In this document: in pieces, positions 28,823 to 39,592 of the stretch
How positions within the stretch are numbered: the stretch's first letter is position 1
How the letters are laid out: the number at the start of each line of letters is the position of its first letter
Source of the DNA: Pseudomonadota bacterium
GTDB lineage: Bacteria > Pseudomonadota > Alphaproteobacteria > Micavibrionales > Micavibrionaceae
Assembly (NCBI GenBank): GCA_029558635.1
Contig: JAKQEE010000258.1
Span: 109,052 to 173,051 of the forward strand
Length of the DNA: 64,000 bases
Direction of reading: 5' to 3'
Translations under genes and position numbers: made by a program
Notes under the pieces: generated by a model
Databases searched by the model: none
What the model was told of the DNA's origin: nothing
The model's input: only the letters and a program-made list of their open reading frames with translations

Positions 28823-29357
28823 TTATGTTGGCGGGGATCAGGTTTCCCAAGGCTTTCAGGCCGCGTGCGACCAGATGTTCCACCGCCTTTTCCGTTGTCT
28901 TCATGCTGTTGGCAACGTCACGGCGGCTATTATCGTAAAAGTACGTCAGCAAGATCGCTTCCTTCTGGCGGTCCGGCAAGCGTTCCACTGCCTGCAACAG
29001 CAGGGAGCGGTATTCGTTTGTGAGTACCGTTGCACTCGCCGTTTCGGGGATGCTCAGATGCTCGGGGATCTCGTCATTCCTGTTTTTGCGGGCGCGGTGA
29101 ATATCCATGCATGCATTATAAGTCAGGCGCGAGACCCAGGCCTGAACCGATCCTCCCGGTTGCCATTTCGGGGCGAATTGCCAGAGTTTAATCATAACAT
29201 CTTGCGAGACGTCTTCGGCCGCCGCGCGGTCGCCCGAAAGCAAGCGGAAGGCAAGGGCAAAGACCTTCTGGCCCAAAGCTTCGGCGAGCTTGCGGAAGGC
29301 GATTTGATCGCCCTCCGCGCTACGCATCAGATACTCAGTCAACAGATGGTTATCCAT
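28785..29357 (-). CDS. ECF-family RNA polymerase sigma factor
   Basis: AAAEDVSQDVMIKLWQFAPKW, VQAWVSRLTYNACMDIHRARKNR, LPDRQKEAILLTYFYDNSRRDVANSMKTTEKAVEHLVARGLKAL. Confidence 0.9.
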   Translation of the reverse strand: MDNHLLTEYLMRSAEGDQIAFRKLAEALGQKVFALAFRLLSGDRAAAEDVSQDVMIKLWQFAPKWQPGGSVQAWVSRLTYNACMDIHRARKNRNDEIPEHLSIPETASATVLTNEYRSLLLQAVERLPDRQKEAILLTYFYDNSRRDVANSMKTTEKAVEHLVARGLKALGNLIPANINGEKHDLATQSN

Positions 29358-29374
29358 TCTGTGTCCTTTTGTGG

Positions 29375-29878
29375 TTAGTCGTCACGACCGGAGTCATTGG
29401 CAGAGTCATCGGAAAAGCGTTCCCGACCGCTGCCGTCTTTTTTACCGTATTTTTCACGCATTTCTTCGCGTCTTTCTTTCACGTTTTTCATGCGGTCCTT
29501 GAATTTGGCGCGCATTTCCTGATGAGCGGCGCGCATTTCATCCCGCGAAAGTTTACTGTCGCCGTCTTTATCGGCTTTGGCAAACATATCATCCAGACGG
29601 ACTTTATGGGCTTCGAGCATTTCGTCCTTGGTCAGGAAGCCGTCGCCGTCTTTATCGGCTTTGGCAAACATTTCCGCACCGCGCTTGTCGCCATCAGGGC
29701 CACCTTTGCCACGAGGGCCATCGCCAAACCCACGGGAGTCATCGTCCGATTTCATCGGGCGTTCGTCTCCCATTGGAGGAGGTGTGTCGTCGTCACCATC
29801 ACGGGCCATAGCCGGAAAACCGGAGGTCAGCAAGATTGCCAAAGCCGAGAAGGCCAGTAATTTTTCTTTGTTGGTCAT
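29375..29878 (-). CDS. Secreted EF-hand protein
   Basis: Signal peptide; two EF-hand loops DKDGDGFLTKDE and DKDGDSKLSRDE; charged C-terminus. Confidence 0.85.
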   Translation of the reverse strand: MTNKEKLLAFSALAILLTSGFPAMARDGDDDTPPPMGDERPMKSDDDSRGFGDGPRGKGGPDGDKRGAEMFAKADKDGDGFLTKDEMLEAHKVRLDDMFAKADKDGDSKLSRDEMRAAHQEMRAKFKDRMKNVKERREEMREKYGKKDGSGRERFSDDSANDSGRDD

Positions 29879-30076
29879 TTTGTCCTCTTATCGTGTGTTG
29901 TCGAGTTATTTGAATTCCGTGTCGAGAGTATAACGGAGCTTGCTAGAGAGTCCCCCCGTTATTGCGAATATTTATTTACCGTAATGCAAAATCCTGTGAA
30001 AACAAGGGGTTAATCAATTGGCAAGGCCCTACTTTCTGGTTATGATCTTGGCAAATTTACCCTAAGGAATCCGAAT

Positions 30077-30469
30077 ATGGCCTCTTCTCTTCCTCCCCGT
30101 CCTTTGTCCCCTCATTTGCAGATCTGGCGCTGGACCATGAATATGGCCTTGTCGATCTTCCACCGTGTCAGCGGCGTGGGGCTTTCCGTTGGGACGCTGA
30201 TGTTGGTGTGGATGCTGGTGGCCGCGGCGACTGATGAAGAGTCTTATAAATGTTTTCTGGATTTTGCGACGTCGTGGGTCGGGCAGGTCTGTCTGTTCGG
30301 GTGGACGGCGGCTCTTTACTACCATTTATGTTCCGGTGTTCGCCATCTGATTATGGATACAGGCGCGATGATTACCATTCCCGCCACGCAAAAGGCCGGA
30401 TTTGTGATTTTTGTGGTTTCCATTGCACTGACGCTCTCGACATGGGGCTGTCTCAAATATTTTTATTAG
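30077..30469 (+). CDS. sdhC: Succinate dehydrogenase cytochrome b556 subunit
   Basis: RPLSPHLQIWRWTMNMALSIFHRVSGVGL; H-containing YYHLCSGVRHLIMD. Confidence 0.95.
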   Translation: MASSLPPRPLSPHLQIWRWTMNMALSIFHRVSGVGLSVGTLMLVWMLVAAATDEESYKCFLDFATSWVGQVCLFGWTAALYYHLCSGVRHLIMDTGAMITIPATQKAGFVIFVVSIALTLSTWGCLKYFY

Positions 30470-30478
30470 GAGAGTTTT

Positions 30479-30886
30479 ATGACCCAGCAGAAATACAAAT
30501 GGAACGATACGCCGTTCAAGGGGCCGATGGCGCGGGCTCGTGGTCTCGGCTCGGCGCATGACGGGCTGCATCACTGGAAGGCTCAAAAACTTACGGCGGT
30601 TGCCAATATTCCGCTCGTACTGTGGGGCGTGTGGTCGGCGATGACGCTCGCTGCGACGGGGGCTTCGATTGAAACGGTGTATGGATTTTTTCATCAGCCG
30701 GTGAATGCCATTCTGATGATCCTGTTTATTGTTTCGGTGTTCTACCACATGGCGCTGGGGCTTCAGGTGGTGATCGAGGATTACGTGCATTCGTGTAAAA
30801 AGCCGATGTTGTTGATGTTGGTGAAATTGGGAACGACGGCTTTGGCTTTGGCTTCGATATTCTCTGTCCTAAAAATCGCGTTATAG
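30479..30886 (+). CDS. sdhD: Succinate dehydrogenase hydrophobic membrane anchor subunit
   Basis: ARGLGSAHDGLHHWKAQKLTAVAN; YHMALGLQVVIEDYVH. Confidence 0.93.
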   Translation: MTQQKYKWNDTPFKGPMARARGLGSAHDGLHHWKAQKLTAVANIPLVLWGVWSAMTLAATGASIETVYGFFHQPVNAILMILFIVSVFYHMALGLQVVIEDYVHSCKKPMLLMLVKLGTTALALASIFSVLKIAL

Positions 30887-30901
30887 GTTCGTGGGTTCAG
30901 T

Positions 30902-31714
30902 ATGCGTTTTGTTGCTTTTCTTGTTGCCTTGATGTTGGCTGTTCCGGCGTTTGCGGAAGGAAGCGGCGAGCCTGCGTATACCCAAGTTGTCGCTTCGGGT
31001 GTTATCCGGTGCGGGTACGGGATTTCGCCGCCTGCGCTGGTGATGGATGTCAACACGAAACAACTCTCTGGCCTCGATTACGATATTTGGACCGAGGTCG
31101 GCAAGGAATTGGGCCTCAAAATCGAGTGGACCGAAGAGGCGGGATGGGGCAATTTTATCGAAGGGCTGCGCACGGGCCGCTATGATGCGTTTTGTTCCGA
31201 ACTGTGGCCCGATCCTGCACGGTCGAAGTTTCTGTCGTTGACTAACCCAGTGGTGTTTTCCTTTCTTGATGCTTATGCGCGGGTTGATGATCATCGTTTC
31301 GATGGCGATTTATCCAAAGTCAATGATCCTTTGGTCAAGGTTCCGGCGATTGAGGGTGATATTTCTTATAGTCTGATGCAGAATGCTTTTCCAAAGGCCG
31401 GCATAGATGCGTTGGGCCAGACGGGGACTGTGTCGGATATGTTTCTCTCGGTTCTCGCCAAAAAATCGGATGTGATTTTTCTGGATCAAGCCATGGTGGG
31501 TGAGTTGACAAAAAATAACCCGGGCATGATCCGCAAGGTCGAGAATGTGCCGCATGCCTTTACATTTGCGTCCTATTACGGGGTGCGGGCGGGGGAGTAT
31601 CAATTGCGCGATATGATTAACCTTGCGCTGCGCACCATGAAAAATGACGGGCGTCTTGAAAAACTCGCGAAGAAATATTCGGAGAGTTATGAGACTCCAA
31701 AAAAGGATTTTTAA
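30902..31714 (+). CDS. Extracellular solute-binding protein (family 3 type)
   Basis: Signal peptide; [69 protein letters not shown]. Confidence 0.88.
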   Translation: MRFVAFLVALMLAVPAFAEGSGEPAYTQVVASGVIRCGYGISPPALVMDVNTKQLSGLDYDIWTEVGKELGLKIEWTEEAGWGNFIEGLRTGRYDAFCSELWPDPARSKFLSLTNPVVFSFLDAYARVDDHRFDGDLSKVNDPLVKVPAIEGDISYSLMQNAFPKAGIDALGQTGTVSDMFLSVLAKKSDVIFLDQAMVGELTKNNPGMIRKVENVPHAFTFASYYGVRAGEYQLRDMINLALRTMKNDGRLEKLAKKYSESYETPKKDF

Positions 31715-31727
31715 GAAGGAAATCGAA

Positions 31728-33512
31728 ATGACTTATGACGTAATTACCCATGAATATGATGTTGTTGTGGTGGGCGGCGGCGGGGCCGGATTGCGGGCCG
31801 CGATGGGGATGGCTGAAAAGGGCCTCAAGGTTGCGTGTTTGTCCAAAGTTTTTCCGACACGCTCGCATACGGTTGCGGCGCAAGGCGGGATTTCTGCGGC
31901 GCTTGGCAATATGGGCGAAGATGACTGGCGTTTTCACATGTATGACACGGTCAAGGGATCGGACTGGCTCGGGGATCAGGATGCGATCGAGTATATGTGC
32001 CGCGAAGCCATTCCGGCGATTATCGAACTGGAGCATTTCGGCGTACCGTTCTCGCGCACAGCCGAAGGTAAAATCTATCAACGTGCGTTCGGCGGTATGA
32101 CGACCCATTACGGGCAAGGCACGGCGCAGCGTACTTGTGCGGCAGCCGACCGGACGGGGCATGCGATTTTGCATACGCTTTATACGCAGGCTTTGAAATA
32201 CAAGGCTGAGTTTTTTATCGAATTTATCGCGCTGGATTTGTTGATGGATGATGAAGGTGCTTGTGTCGGGGTGGTGGCGTGGAATCTCAATGACGGGACG
32301 ATCCATGTGTTCCGCGGGCATCAGACGGTGCTCGCCACGGGTGGATATGGTCGCGCCTATTTCTCTTGTACGTCCGCGCATACTTGCACGGGGGACGGGA
32401 ATGCGATGGTGCTGCGGGCCGGATTGTCTTTGCAGGATATGGAATTTGTCCAGTTCCACCCGACGGGGATTTACGGGGCCGGATGTCTGATTACCGAAGG
32501 GGTGCGCGGCGAAGGCGGGTATTTGACCAACTCCGAAGGCGAGCGGTTTATGCTGCGTTATGCGCCGTCGGCAAAAGATCTGGCGTCGCGTGATGTGGTG
32601 TCACGATCGATGACGATTGAAATTCGCGAAGGGCGCGGTGTCGGCCCGCATAAGGATCATATCCATCTTCACCTTGAACATCTGGACCCCGATATCATTC
32701 ATTCGCGTTTGCCGGGAATTGCCGAAACCGCCAAGATTTTTGCAGGTGTCGATGTGACCAAGGAACCGATTCCGGTTCTGCCGACCGTTCACTACAATAT
32801 GGGCGGCATTCCCACCAACTGGCGCACTGAGGTTGTCGCGCCGACTGCTGACGATCCGAACTGTGTGGTGAAGGGTTTGATGGCAATTGGCGAAGCCGCT
32901 TGTGTGTCCGTTCACGGGGCGAACCGCTTGGGGTCGAACTCTCTTCTCGATTTGGTTGTGTTCGGACGGGCGGCAGCGATTCGTGCGGGCGAAACTGTGG
33001 TGGCAGGGGCCAAGCACCGCAAGACGCCGCAGGCCAGTTTGGATAAGGCTTTGGCGCGTTTCGATGCGTACCGTAATGCCAATGGGTCAACCTCGACGTC
33101 GGATATTCGCAATAAAATGCAACGCACGATGCAAAACCATGCGGCAGTGTTCCGTACTGGCGAATCTTTGTCTGAAGGTTGCAAGGAAATTTCCAAAGTC
33201 TTTGATATGAAGAAGGATGTGAGAGTTGCTGACCGGTCGCTGGTGTTTAATACCGATCTGGTTGAAACGCTGGAACTCGACAATCTTCTGTCTCAGGCCG
33301 TGGCCACAATGTATTCCGCCGTCAACCGTGAGGAAAGCCGTGGGGCGCACGCACGGGAAGATTTTGCGGACCGTGACGATGAACAATGGATGAAGCATAC
33401 GGCCATCTGGGTCGATGAGGCGGGCAAGACCAAAATCGGATACCGTCCGGTGATTATGAAGACTTTGACGGATGAGGTTGAGGTTGTTCCGCCGAAAAAA
33501 CGGGTTTATTAG
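31728..33512 (+). CDS. sdhA: Succinate dehydrogenase flavoprotein subunit
   Basis: [52 protein letters not shown]. Confidence 0.97.
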   Translation: MTYDVITHEYDVVVVGGGGAGLRAAMGMAEKGLKVACLSKVFPTRSHTVAAQGGISAALGNMGEDDWRFHMYDTVKGSDWLGDQDAIEYMCREAIPAIIELEHFGVPFSRTAEGKIYQRAFGGMTTHYGQGTAQRTCAAADRTGHAILHTLYTQALKYKAEFFIEFIALDLLMDDEGACVGVVAWNLNDGTIHVFRGHQTVLATGGYGRAYFSCTSAHTCTGDGNAMVLRAGLSLQDMEFVQFHPTGIYGAGCLITEGVRGEGGYLTNSEGERFMLRYAPSAKDLASRDVVSRSMTIEIREGRGVGPHKDHIHLHLEHLDPDIIHSRLPGIAETAKIFAGVDVTKEPIPVLPTVHYNMGGIPTNWRTEVVAPTADDPNCVVKGLMAIGEAACVSVHGANRLGSNSLLDLVVFGRAAAIRAGETVVAGAKHRKTPQASLDKALARFDAYRNANGSTSTSDIRNKMQRTMQNHAAVFRTGESLSEGCKEISKVFDMKKDVRVADRSLVFNTDLVETLELDNLLSQAVATMYSAVNREESRGAHAREDFADRDDEQWMKHTAIWVDEAGKTKIGYRPVIMKTLTDEVEVVPPKKRVY

Positions 33513-33530
33513 GTTCGTTCGTGTCAAGGT

Positions 33531-33863
33531 ATGAATGTGCCGGAAACGATTGATTCTTTTGTCTCCCAGTCCAAACAGAAATTTCCGAGCTTGGCTGCTG
33601 ACTTGGATGATCTGGCCGAGACCCTGCGGTCTATGGATATCGCCTCCAAGGTATCGGAGCCCGTTCTGGTGTCCATGTTGGAGAAAGCTCTTCAAAGAAG
33701 CATAAAGTCCAGTAATCCCAAGATCAAGTTTCGCGAGATGACCAAAGCCATATCTGCCGTTAAACCCAGAGTGGATCGAGCGTTTGGGTTTATGTCATTT
33801 GTTAAAATAACTTTTTTCGGGATTTTTATGTTGGCCGTTTATCTATACCTGACTGTTGGTTAG
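33531..33863 (+). CDS. Hypothetical protein with C-terminal TM segment
   Basis: 110-aa ORF 18 bp after sdhA; C-terminal KITFFGIFMLAVYLYLTVG. Confidence 0.55.
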   Translation: MNVPETIDSFVSQSKQKFPSLAADLDDLAETLRSMDIASKVSEPVLVSMLEKALQRSIKSSNPKIKFREMTKAISAVKPRVDRAFGFMSFVKITFFGIFMLAVYLYLTVG

Positions 33864-33902
33864 GCCGGCTGTTTCGTTGCCGCCCATTCGGGGGATTCTG
33901 AT

Positions 33903-34748
33903 TTACGCTGCTTTTTCTTGATCGTCCCGATCCCATTTCGGGGACCAGTCGGGGGCGACAATTCTGCCGTTCGGTTGTGCCAGAGCTGAAATTTTGGCCA
34001 TTTCTTCCGGGCTTAGCTCAAAGTCGAAAATCTCAAGGTTGGTTTTGAGGTGGAGCAGGTTTTCTGTTTTGGGAATGGCCACGACGCTCTCTTGTTGAAC
34101 GAGCCAGCGGAGCGCGACTTGCCCCGCTGATTTCCCGTATTTTCCGGCAATTTCAAGAAGGGTCATATCAGTGCGCACTTTGCCACGCGCCAACGGAGAA
34201 TATGCGGTCAGGAACATATCGTGTTGGCGGCAGAAATCCAGAACGGCACTTTGCGACAGGTAGGGGTGGTATTCCACCTGATCGGTGACGATTTCGGCTT
34301 CGGTTTCTTCGATAATCCGTCGCATCAGGGCGGTCGGGTAGTTCGATACACCGATCATTTTGGCCAGCCCCCAATCCTGCACCGTTTCCAGCGCCGAAAT
34401 CTGATCGCGCAACGGGATGCCCGAAACAGGCCAGTGGAGCAGAAGCAAGTCCACATAATCGGTTTTGAGTTTCTTGAGGCTTTCCTCGACACTTTTTGGG
34501 AGCGCGGACGAAGCCACACTATCCATCCAGACTTTGGTGGTCAGGAAAATGTCGGTGCGGGAAATTCCCGAAGATTTGATAGCAGTGCCAACATCGGACT
34601 CGTTGTCGTAAATCTGGGCGGTGTCGATATGGCGATACCCCAACTCAAGGGCCTTGCCGACCACATCCTGACACACCGACCCTTTCAATTCCCACGTTCC
34701 AAGACCCAACACCGGAACCTGACGGCCTTTGATCTCAACCGACTTCAT
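33903..34748 (-). CDS. Aldo/keto reductase
   Basis: VLGLGTWELKG, GYRHIDTAQIYDNESDVGTAI, LLLLHWPV, KMIGVSNY. Confidence 0.93.
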   Translation of the reverse strand: MKSVEIKGRQVPVLGLGTWELKGSVCQDVVGKALELGYRHIDTAQIYDNESDVGTAIKSSGISRTDIFLTTKVWMDSVASSALPKSVEESLKKLKTDYVDLLLLHWPVSGIPLRDQISALETVQDWGLAKMIGVSNYPTALMRRIIEETEAEIVTDQVEYHPYLSQSAVLDFCRQHDMFLTAYSPLARGKVRTDMTLLEIAGKYGKSAGQVALRWLVQQESVVAIPKTENLLHLKTNLEIFDFELSPEEMAKISALAQPNGRIVAPDWSPKWDRDDQEKAA

Positions 34749-34931
34749 CTTACTCTCCCATCAATTTTTTGATTATTCCTTACATGTTCAGTGTAGGCGT
34801 TTTCAGAATATTGTCCAGAAAAAGAAAAGATTTTTATTTTAATAATAATATTTCAAGTTAGGCTTCACAAATCAGACACTACGCGGTATCCTGATAAGAT
34901 AAGGTTTTCCTTTCCTCAACCCGTTTTCCGG

Positions 34932-35735
34932 ATGCGTTTTATGGCAGAGTTCAAGCTTCCCAAAAATTCCGAAGTCAAAAAGGGCAAGTCCGTCGATGTA
35001 TCGAACGGGGCCAAAAATGCCAAGTCGTTTCGTTTGTACCGTTATGACCCTGATTTAGGTGAAAATCCGCGTTACGACACCTATATGATCGACCTCGACC
35101 AGTGCGGGCCGATGGTTCTGGATGCGGTTTTGTATATCAAGAATAACGTCGATTCGAGCGTGACCTTGCGCCGTTCATGTCGCGAGGGGATTTGCGGGTC
35201 CTGTGCGATGAATATCGACGGGCTTAATACGCTGGCCTGTCTCAAGCCGATTGAAGAGGTGAAAGGTGAAGTGCGGATTACACCGCTTCCCCATTTGCCG
35301 GTGATTAAAGATTTGGTGCCGGATGTTACCCATCTAGCCGCGCAATATGCGTCAATTGAGCCGTGGATGAAAACGGAGTCTCCTGCGCCCGCGCGTGAAC
35401 GGTTGCAAAGCCCCGAAGATGCCGAACTTCTCAACGGGTCGGACGGGAAGGGGCCTGCGGCCTGTATTTTATGTTTCTGCTGTTCGACGTCGTGCCCCAG
35501 CTATTGGTGGAACGGCGACCGTTTTCTTGGTCCGTCGATTTTGCTTCAGGCGTATCGCTGGATTGCCGATACACGTGACGAGGCAACAGGCGAGCGTCTT
35601 GACCAGCTTGAAGATCCGTTCCGTTTGTACCGGTGTCACACCATTATGAACTGTACGCGGACTTGCCCCAAGGGGCTTAATCCGGCCAAGGCTATCGCCG
35701 AGATTAAAAAGTTGATGGTGGCACGTAGTGCTTAA
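34932..35735 (+). CDS. sdhB: Succinate dehydrogenase iron-sulfur subunit (start at 34932 or 34941)
   Basis: [67 protein letters not shown]. Confidence 0.97.
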   Translation: MRFMAEFKLPKNSEVKKGKSVDVSNGAKNAKSFRLYRYDPDLGENPRYDTYMIDLDQCGPMVLDAVLYIKNNVDSSVTLRRSCREGICGSCAMNIDGLNTLACLKPIEEVKGEVRITPLPHLPVIKDLVPDVTHLAAQYASIEPWMKTESPAPARERLQSPEDAELLNGSDGKGPAACILCFCCSTSCPSYWWNGDRFLGPSILLQAYRWIADTRDEATGERLDQLEDPFRLYRCHTIMNCTRTCPKGLNPAKAIAEIKKLMVARSA

Positions 35736-35766
35736 TTTTGTTTATTTCTTTTAGGGAGGAAAAAGT

Positions 35767-36201
35767 ATGGACCCACAAATTCTTCAGGATCTTATCACGT
35801 CGTGGCTGATGCCCTCGTTTTTGAGTGCCGTTGTTGCCTTTCTTCTGGGCTTGATCTGGTATCATCCCAAAGTTTTGGGCGGCAAGTGGTTTGAAGCTCG
35901 TGAAATATCTTCTGACGATCTGAAACGTGGTGCACATCCGTTTATCTTATCGTTTCCGTTGTGGTTTCTGACAGCTTTGTTTTACACGTTCATGTTGATC
36001 TACATGAATATTGATAGCGGTGCGGAAATCTTTTTGATGTCGTGTTTGCTGTGGGTTGCTTTTGCCATGCCGCCGATTGTGATGGGATCGCTGTATACCG
36101 GTTATCCATTTGCGGCGGTGGCGATTGATGCCTCGTATCAGCTGGCAGGGTATTACGCTCTGGCTTTGACGCATATGGCGCTTAAGGCACTGGGAATATA
36201 A
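35767..36201 (+). CDS. DUF1761-like membrane protein
   Basis: AFLLGLIWYHPKVLGGKWFEA; four hydrophobic segments. Confidence 0.7.
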   Translation: MDPQILQDLITSWLMPSFLSAVVAFLLGLIWYHPKVLGGKWFEAREISSDDLKRGAHPFILSFPLWFLTALFYTFMLIYMNIDSGAEIFLMSCLLWVAFAMPPIVMGSLYTGYPFAAVAIDASYQLAGYYALALTHMALKALGI

Positions 36202-36202
36202 T

Positions 36203-36475
36203 TTATATTTCTGATTCAGGCTTATTGGGAACGGATAGGACTTTGTTTCTGTCCGTTTCGCCTTTTTCGATGACAATTTGTGTTTTTGGAATTTTCCATT
36301 CTTTCGCGATCAGGTCGATCATCGCTTTATTAGCTTTGCCTTTTTCGGGAACGGCGGTGACCGAAATTTTAAGGACCTGCCTGCCGTCCCCGTCTTTATC
36401 CCATCCGGTGATGGCAGTACGGGATGCTTTCGGGGTCAGGCGCACGACAAAGGTAAAGCGTGTGCCCCCTACCAA
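36203..36475 (-). CDS. DUF167 (YggU-like) family protein
   Basis: VRLTPKASRTAITGWDKDGDGRQVLKISVTAVPEKGKANKAMIDLIAKEWKIPKTQIVIEKGETDRNK. Confidence 0.92.
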   Translation of the reverse strand: MVGGTRFTFVVRLTPKASRTAITGWDKDGDGRQVLKISVTAVPEKGKANKAMIDLIAKEWKIPKTQIVIEKGETDRNKVLSVPNKPESEI

Positions 36476-37227
36476 GAGAATTGTTCCTTGAGGATGCGTT
36501 CTTCGAGAGAGTGGCCGGAATTGAAAATCAGGGTGCGTGTGATGTCACGGTTTTCCCAAATTTCGACGCTCGCGATATCGCGGACTTCGAAATCGTCAGC
36601 GGTGGCGCTCACGGGGCGTCCTTCGGGATCGTGGATATCGAAGCGAATGCGGGCTGATGCGGGAAGCAACGCTCCACGCCAGCGTCTGGGGCGGAACGCA
36701 CTGATGGGGGTCAGGGCCAAAATATTGGTCGAGAGCGGAATGATCGGGCCGTGGGCCGAAAGGTTATAGGCCGTGCTACCCGCTGGTGTGGCCACCATGA
36801 TGCCGTCGCAGATCAGCTCTTCCATACGGATGACGTCATCGACGGTGATGCGGATTTTCGCGGCTTGACGTACTTCACGCAGAAGCGATACTTCGTTGAA
36901 GGCTGTCGCTTTCTCGGTTTTACCGTCCAGTGTTGTGGCCAGCATGCCCAACGGATGGATTGTGACGCGCTCCGCATTCGTGATGTTTTCTATCAGGTTT
37001 TCAGACGAATAGCCGTTCATCAGGAAGCCAACCGATCCGCGGTTCATGCCGTAAATCGGCAGGTTGGTGTCGGCTGTGGCACGCAGGGCGGACAGGAGTG
37101 TCCCGTCCCCTCCCAGAGCCACGACGACTTCTGCGTTATTCAGGTTGCATTGTCCGTACTTCGCCACCAGTTCGTTTTTGGCGGTTCGGGCTTCGTCGGA
37201 AGTGTTGGCAAAGAAATGGATTTTCAT
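36469..37227 (-). CDS. nadK: NAD kinase
   Basis: VVALGGDGTLLSALR; GMNRGSVGFLMN; ICDGIMVATPAGSTAYNLSAHGPI. Confidence 0.93.
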   Translation of the reverse strand: MKIHFFANTSDEARTAKNELVAKYGQCNLNNAEVVVALGGDGTLLSALRATADTNLPIYGMNRGSVGFLMNGYSSENLIENITNAERVTIHPLGMLATTLDGKTEKATAFNEVSLLREVRQAAKIRITVDDVIRMEELICDGIMVATPAGSTAYNLSAHGPIIPLSTNILALTPISAFRPRRWRGALLPASARIRFDIHDPEGRPVSATADDFEVRDIASVEIWENRDITRTLIFNSGHSLEERILKEQFSW

Positions 37228-37364
37228 TTTCAGGCTTGTTCCTGATTAAGTAATTTTTAAGAAATGTTTCATAGTTTTAGCCGCTTTTTGACGGAATGAC
37301 AAAAAGAACTTGCTTTCTGGTCATAAAATCACTATCTATGGGCGCGTAATAAGAGGATAAGAAT

Positions 37365-37562
37365 ATGTTAAATAATATGGGCGGCGGACAAAAAGCTAAA
37401 CCTAAAACCGTGCAAGGTGCGTGGTCTTTTGCATCTTTGCCGATGCCGTCCCAGTCCGATGCCGGTAAGGGCCAAACGTCCCAATTTGGTGCTGTGCCCC
37501 AACCGTCGTCAACATCGTCGTCTGCTGCCCAGCAGCCGATTCGCCAGAGTCAGTTCTGCTAA
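37365..37562 (+). CDS. Small Ser/Gln/Pro-rich hypothetical protein ending in Cys
   Basis: 65-aa ORF after AGAGGATAAGAAT leader; overlaps the acs stop by a few bases. Confidence 0.4.
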   Translation: MLNNMGGGQKAKPKTVQGAWSFASLPMPSQSDAGKGQTSQFGAVPQPSSTSSSAAQQPIRQSQFC

Positions 37563-39493
37563 ACTGTCCGATTTTTAATCAGTTCTTCGACCACAGCCGG
37601 ATCGGCCAGAGTGGATGTATCCCCCAGGCTATCCAGTTCATTCGCTGAAATTTTCCGCAAAATCCGTCGCATAATTTTCCCCGAGCGTGTTTTGGGCAGG
37701 TTGGGTGCCCATTGAACCACATCGGGTGTGGCAATTGGGCCGATGATGGTGCGCACCTTCTTGATGATTTCCTTTTTGGTTTCATCGTTCATTTCGAATC
37801 CTTCATGCAAGGTGACATAGGCGTAGATGCCCTGTCCCTTGATGTCGTGCGGGAAGCCGACGACAGCGGATTCCGATACGGCGTGATGTTCGCCGATGGC
37901 GCTTTCGATTTCTGCGGTTCCCAAACGGTGGCCGGAGACATTGATCACGTCATCGACACGTCCGGTAATCCAGTAATATCCGTCTTCATCTCGTCGTGCG
38001 CCGTCGCCGGTGACGTACATACCTTTGAAGGTGGTGAAATAGGTTTGTCTGAAGCGGGCATGATCTTTATAGACCGTGCGCATTTGTCCCGGCCAGCTGT
38101 CGAGAATAACCAGATTGCCTTCGGTTGCGCCTTCAAGGATGTGACCTTCATTATCGACCAGTGCAGGTTTGATGCCGAAGAAGGGGAGGGTGGCTGAACC
38201 CGGTTTGGTGGTGGTGGCTCCGGGGAGAGGTGTGATCATATGCCCGCCGGTTTCGGTTTGCCACCACGTGTCAACGACCGGACATTTATCCTGGCCGATG
38301 ACATGATAATACCACAGCCATGCTTCGTGGTTGATCGGTTCGCCCACGGTTCCGAGAATGCGTAAGCTTGCGCGCGATGTCTCATGAACCCACTCGTCCC
38401 CTTGCTTGTGGAGGGAGCGGATGGCGGTCGGTGCGGTGTAGAAAATATTAACCTTGTGCTTATCCACCACCTGCCAAAATCTTGACCAGTCGGGATAGTT
38501 CGGCACGCCTTCGAAAATGAGCGAGGTCGCGCCGTTGGCTAGCGGTCCATAGACGATGTAGGAATGACCCGTGACCCAGCCCACATCGGCGGTACACCAA
38601 TAGATTTCCCCGTCATGGTAATCGAACGTCCATTGATGGGTGAGGGACGCGTAAACCAGATAACCTCCGGTGGTATGCAGTACGCCTTTGGGTTTTCCGG
38701 TCGATCCGGATGTGTAGAGGATGAAGAGCGGGTCTTCGGCGCTCATCGGTTCACACGGGCAGTCAGTGCTTTGCGTATCCACAACTTCGTGCCACCAGAG
38801 ATCACGGCCCGCAGTCCAGTTGATGTCGCCGCCCGTGCGTCTTAAGACCAGAACATTCTTGACGTCGGGGCAATGTGCGAGCGCCGCGTCGGTATTGGCC
38901 TTGAGAGGGACTTTCTTGCCGCCGCGCAATCCTTCATCGGCAGTGATGATAAAGGTCGACTCACAATCCAGTATCCGGTCGCGCAGGGATTCCGGTGAGA
39001 ACCCGCCAAAGACGACGGAATGGATCGCACCAATGCGTGCGCAGGCGAGCATGGCGTATGTGGCCTCTAACACCATCGGCATATAGATGGTCACGCGGTC
39101 GCCTTTTCCCACGCCGTGGTGTTTCATGGCGTTTGCTAGTTTCGAGACATTATCTTTTAATTCTGCATAGGTGACGTGTTTACTCTCATTCGGGTTGTCG
39201 CCTTCGAAGATTAATGCGGTTTGGTCGGCGCGGGCGGGGAGGTGGCGGTCGATGCAGTTGTGACAGGCATTGAGTATTCCGTCTTCATACCATTTGATGG
39301 ATATATCGCCTTCGAAGCTCGTGTTTTTGATAATGGTCGGGAATTTGTCCCATGTGATGCGCTTTGCCATCTCCATCCAGAATGCGTCAGGGTCGTTCAC
39401 CGATTGTGTGTAAAGTTCCCGATATTTTTCGGCTGTAATATATGCGCTTTTTACAAGTGACGCAGGTGGATCAAAATGTTCCGTAACGGACAT
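37559..39493 (-). CDS. acs: Acetyl-CoA synthetase
   Basis: [59 protein letters not shown]. Confidence 0.96.
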   Translation of the reverse strand: MSVTEHFDPPASLVKSAYITAEKYRELYTQSVNDPDAFWMEMAKRITWDKFPTIIKNTSFEGDISIKWYEDGILNACHNCIDRHLPARADQTALIFEGDNPNESKHVTYAELKDNVSKLANAMKHHGVGKGDRVTIYMPMVLEATYAMLACARIGAIHSVVFGGFSPESLRDRILDCESTFIITADEGLRGGKKVPLKANTDAALAHCPDVKNVLVLRRTGGDINWTAGRDLWWHEVVDTQSTDCPCEPMSAEDPLFILYTSGSTGKPKGVLHTTGGYLVYASLTHQWTFDYHDGEIYWCTADVGWVTGHSYIVYGPLANGATSLIFEGVPNYPDWSRFWQVVDKHKVNIFYTAPTAIRSLHKQGDEWVHETSRASLRILGTVGEPINHEAWLWYYHVIGQDKCPVVDTWWQTETGGHMITPLPGATTTKPGSATLPFFGIKPALVDNEGHILEGATEGNLVILDSWPGQMRTVYKDHARFRQTYFTTFKGMYVTGDGARRDEDGYYWITGRVDDVINVSGHRLGTAEIESAIGEHHAVSESAVVGFPHDIKGQGIYAYVTLHEGFEMNDETKKEIIKKVRTIIGPIATPDVVQWAPNLPKTRSGKIMRRILRKISANELDSLGDTSTLADPAVVEELIKNRTV

Positions 39494-39592
39494 GGATTAC
39501 CCCCAGTGTTATTGAAATCTTAAAGAATATCTTTCGAGTCTAACACGGTTGGAATGTGAAAATCATTATGCAGCGCAATATTCGGGGGAACG

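Noticed and set aside
31617-32459. 280-aa minus-strand ORF
   Set aside because: Antisense shadow of sdhA; Arg/His/Pro-biased composition typical of spurious frames
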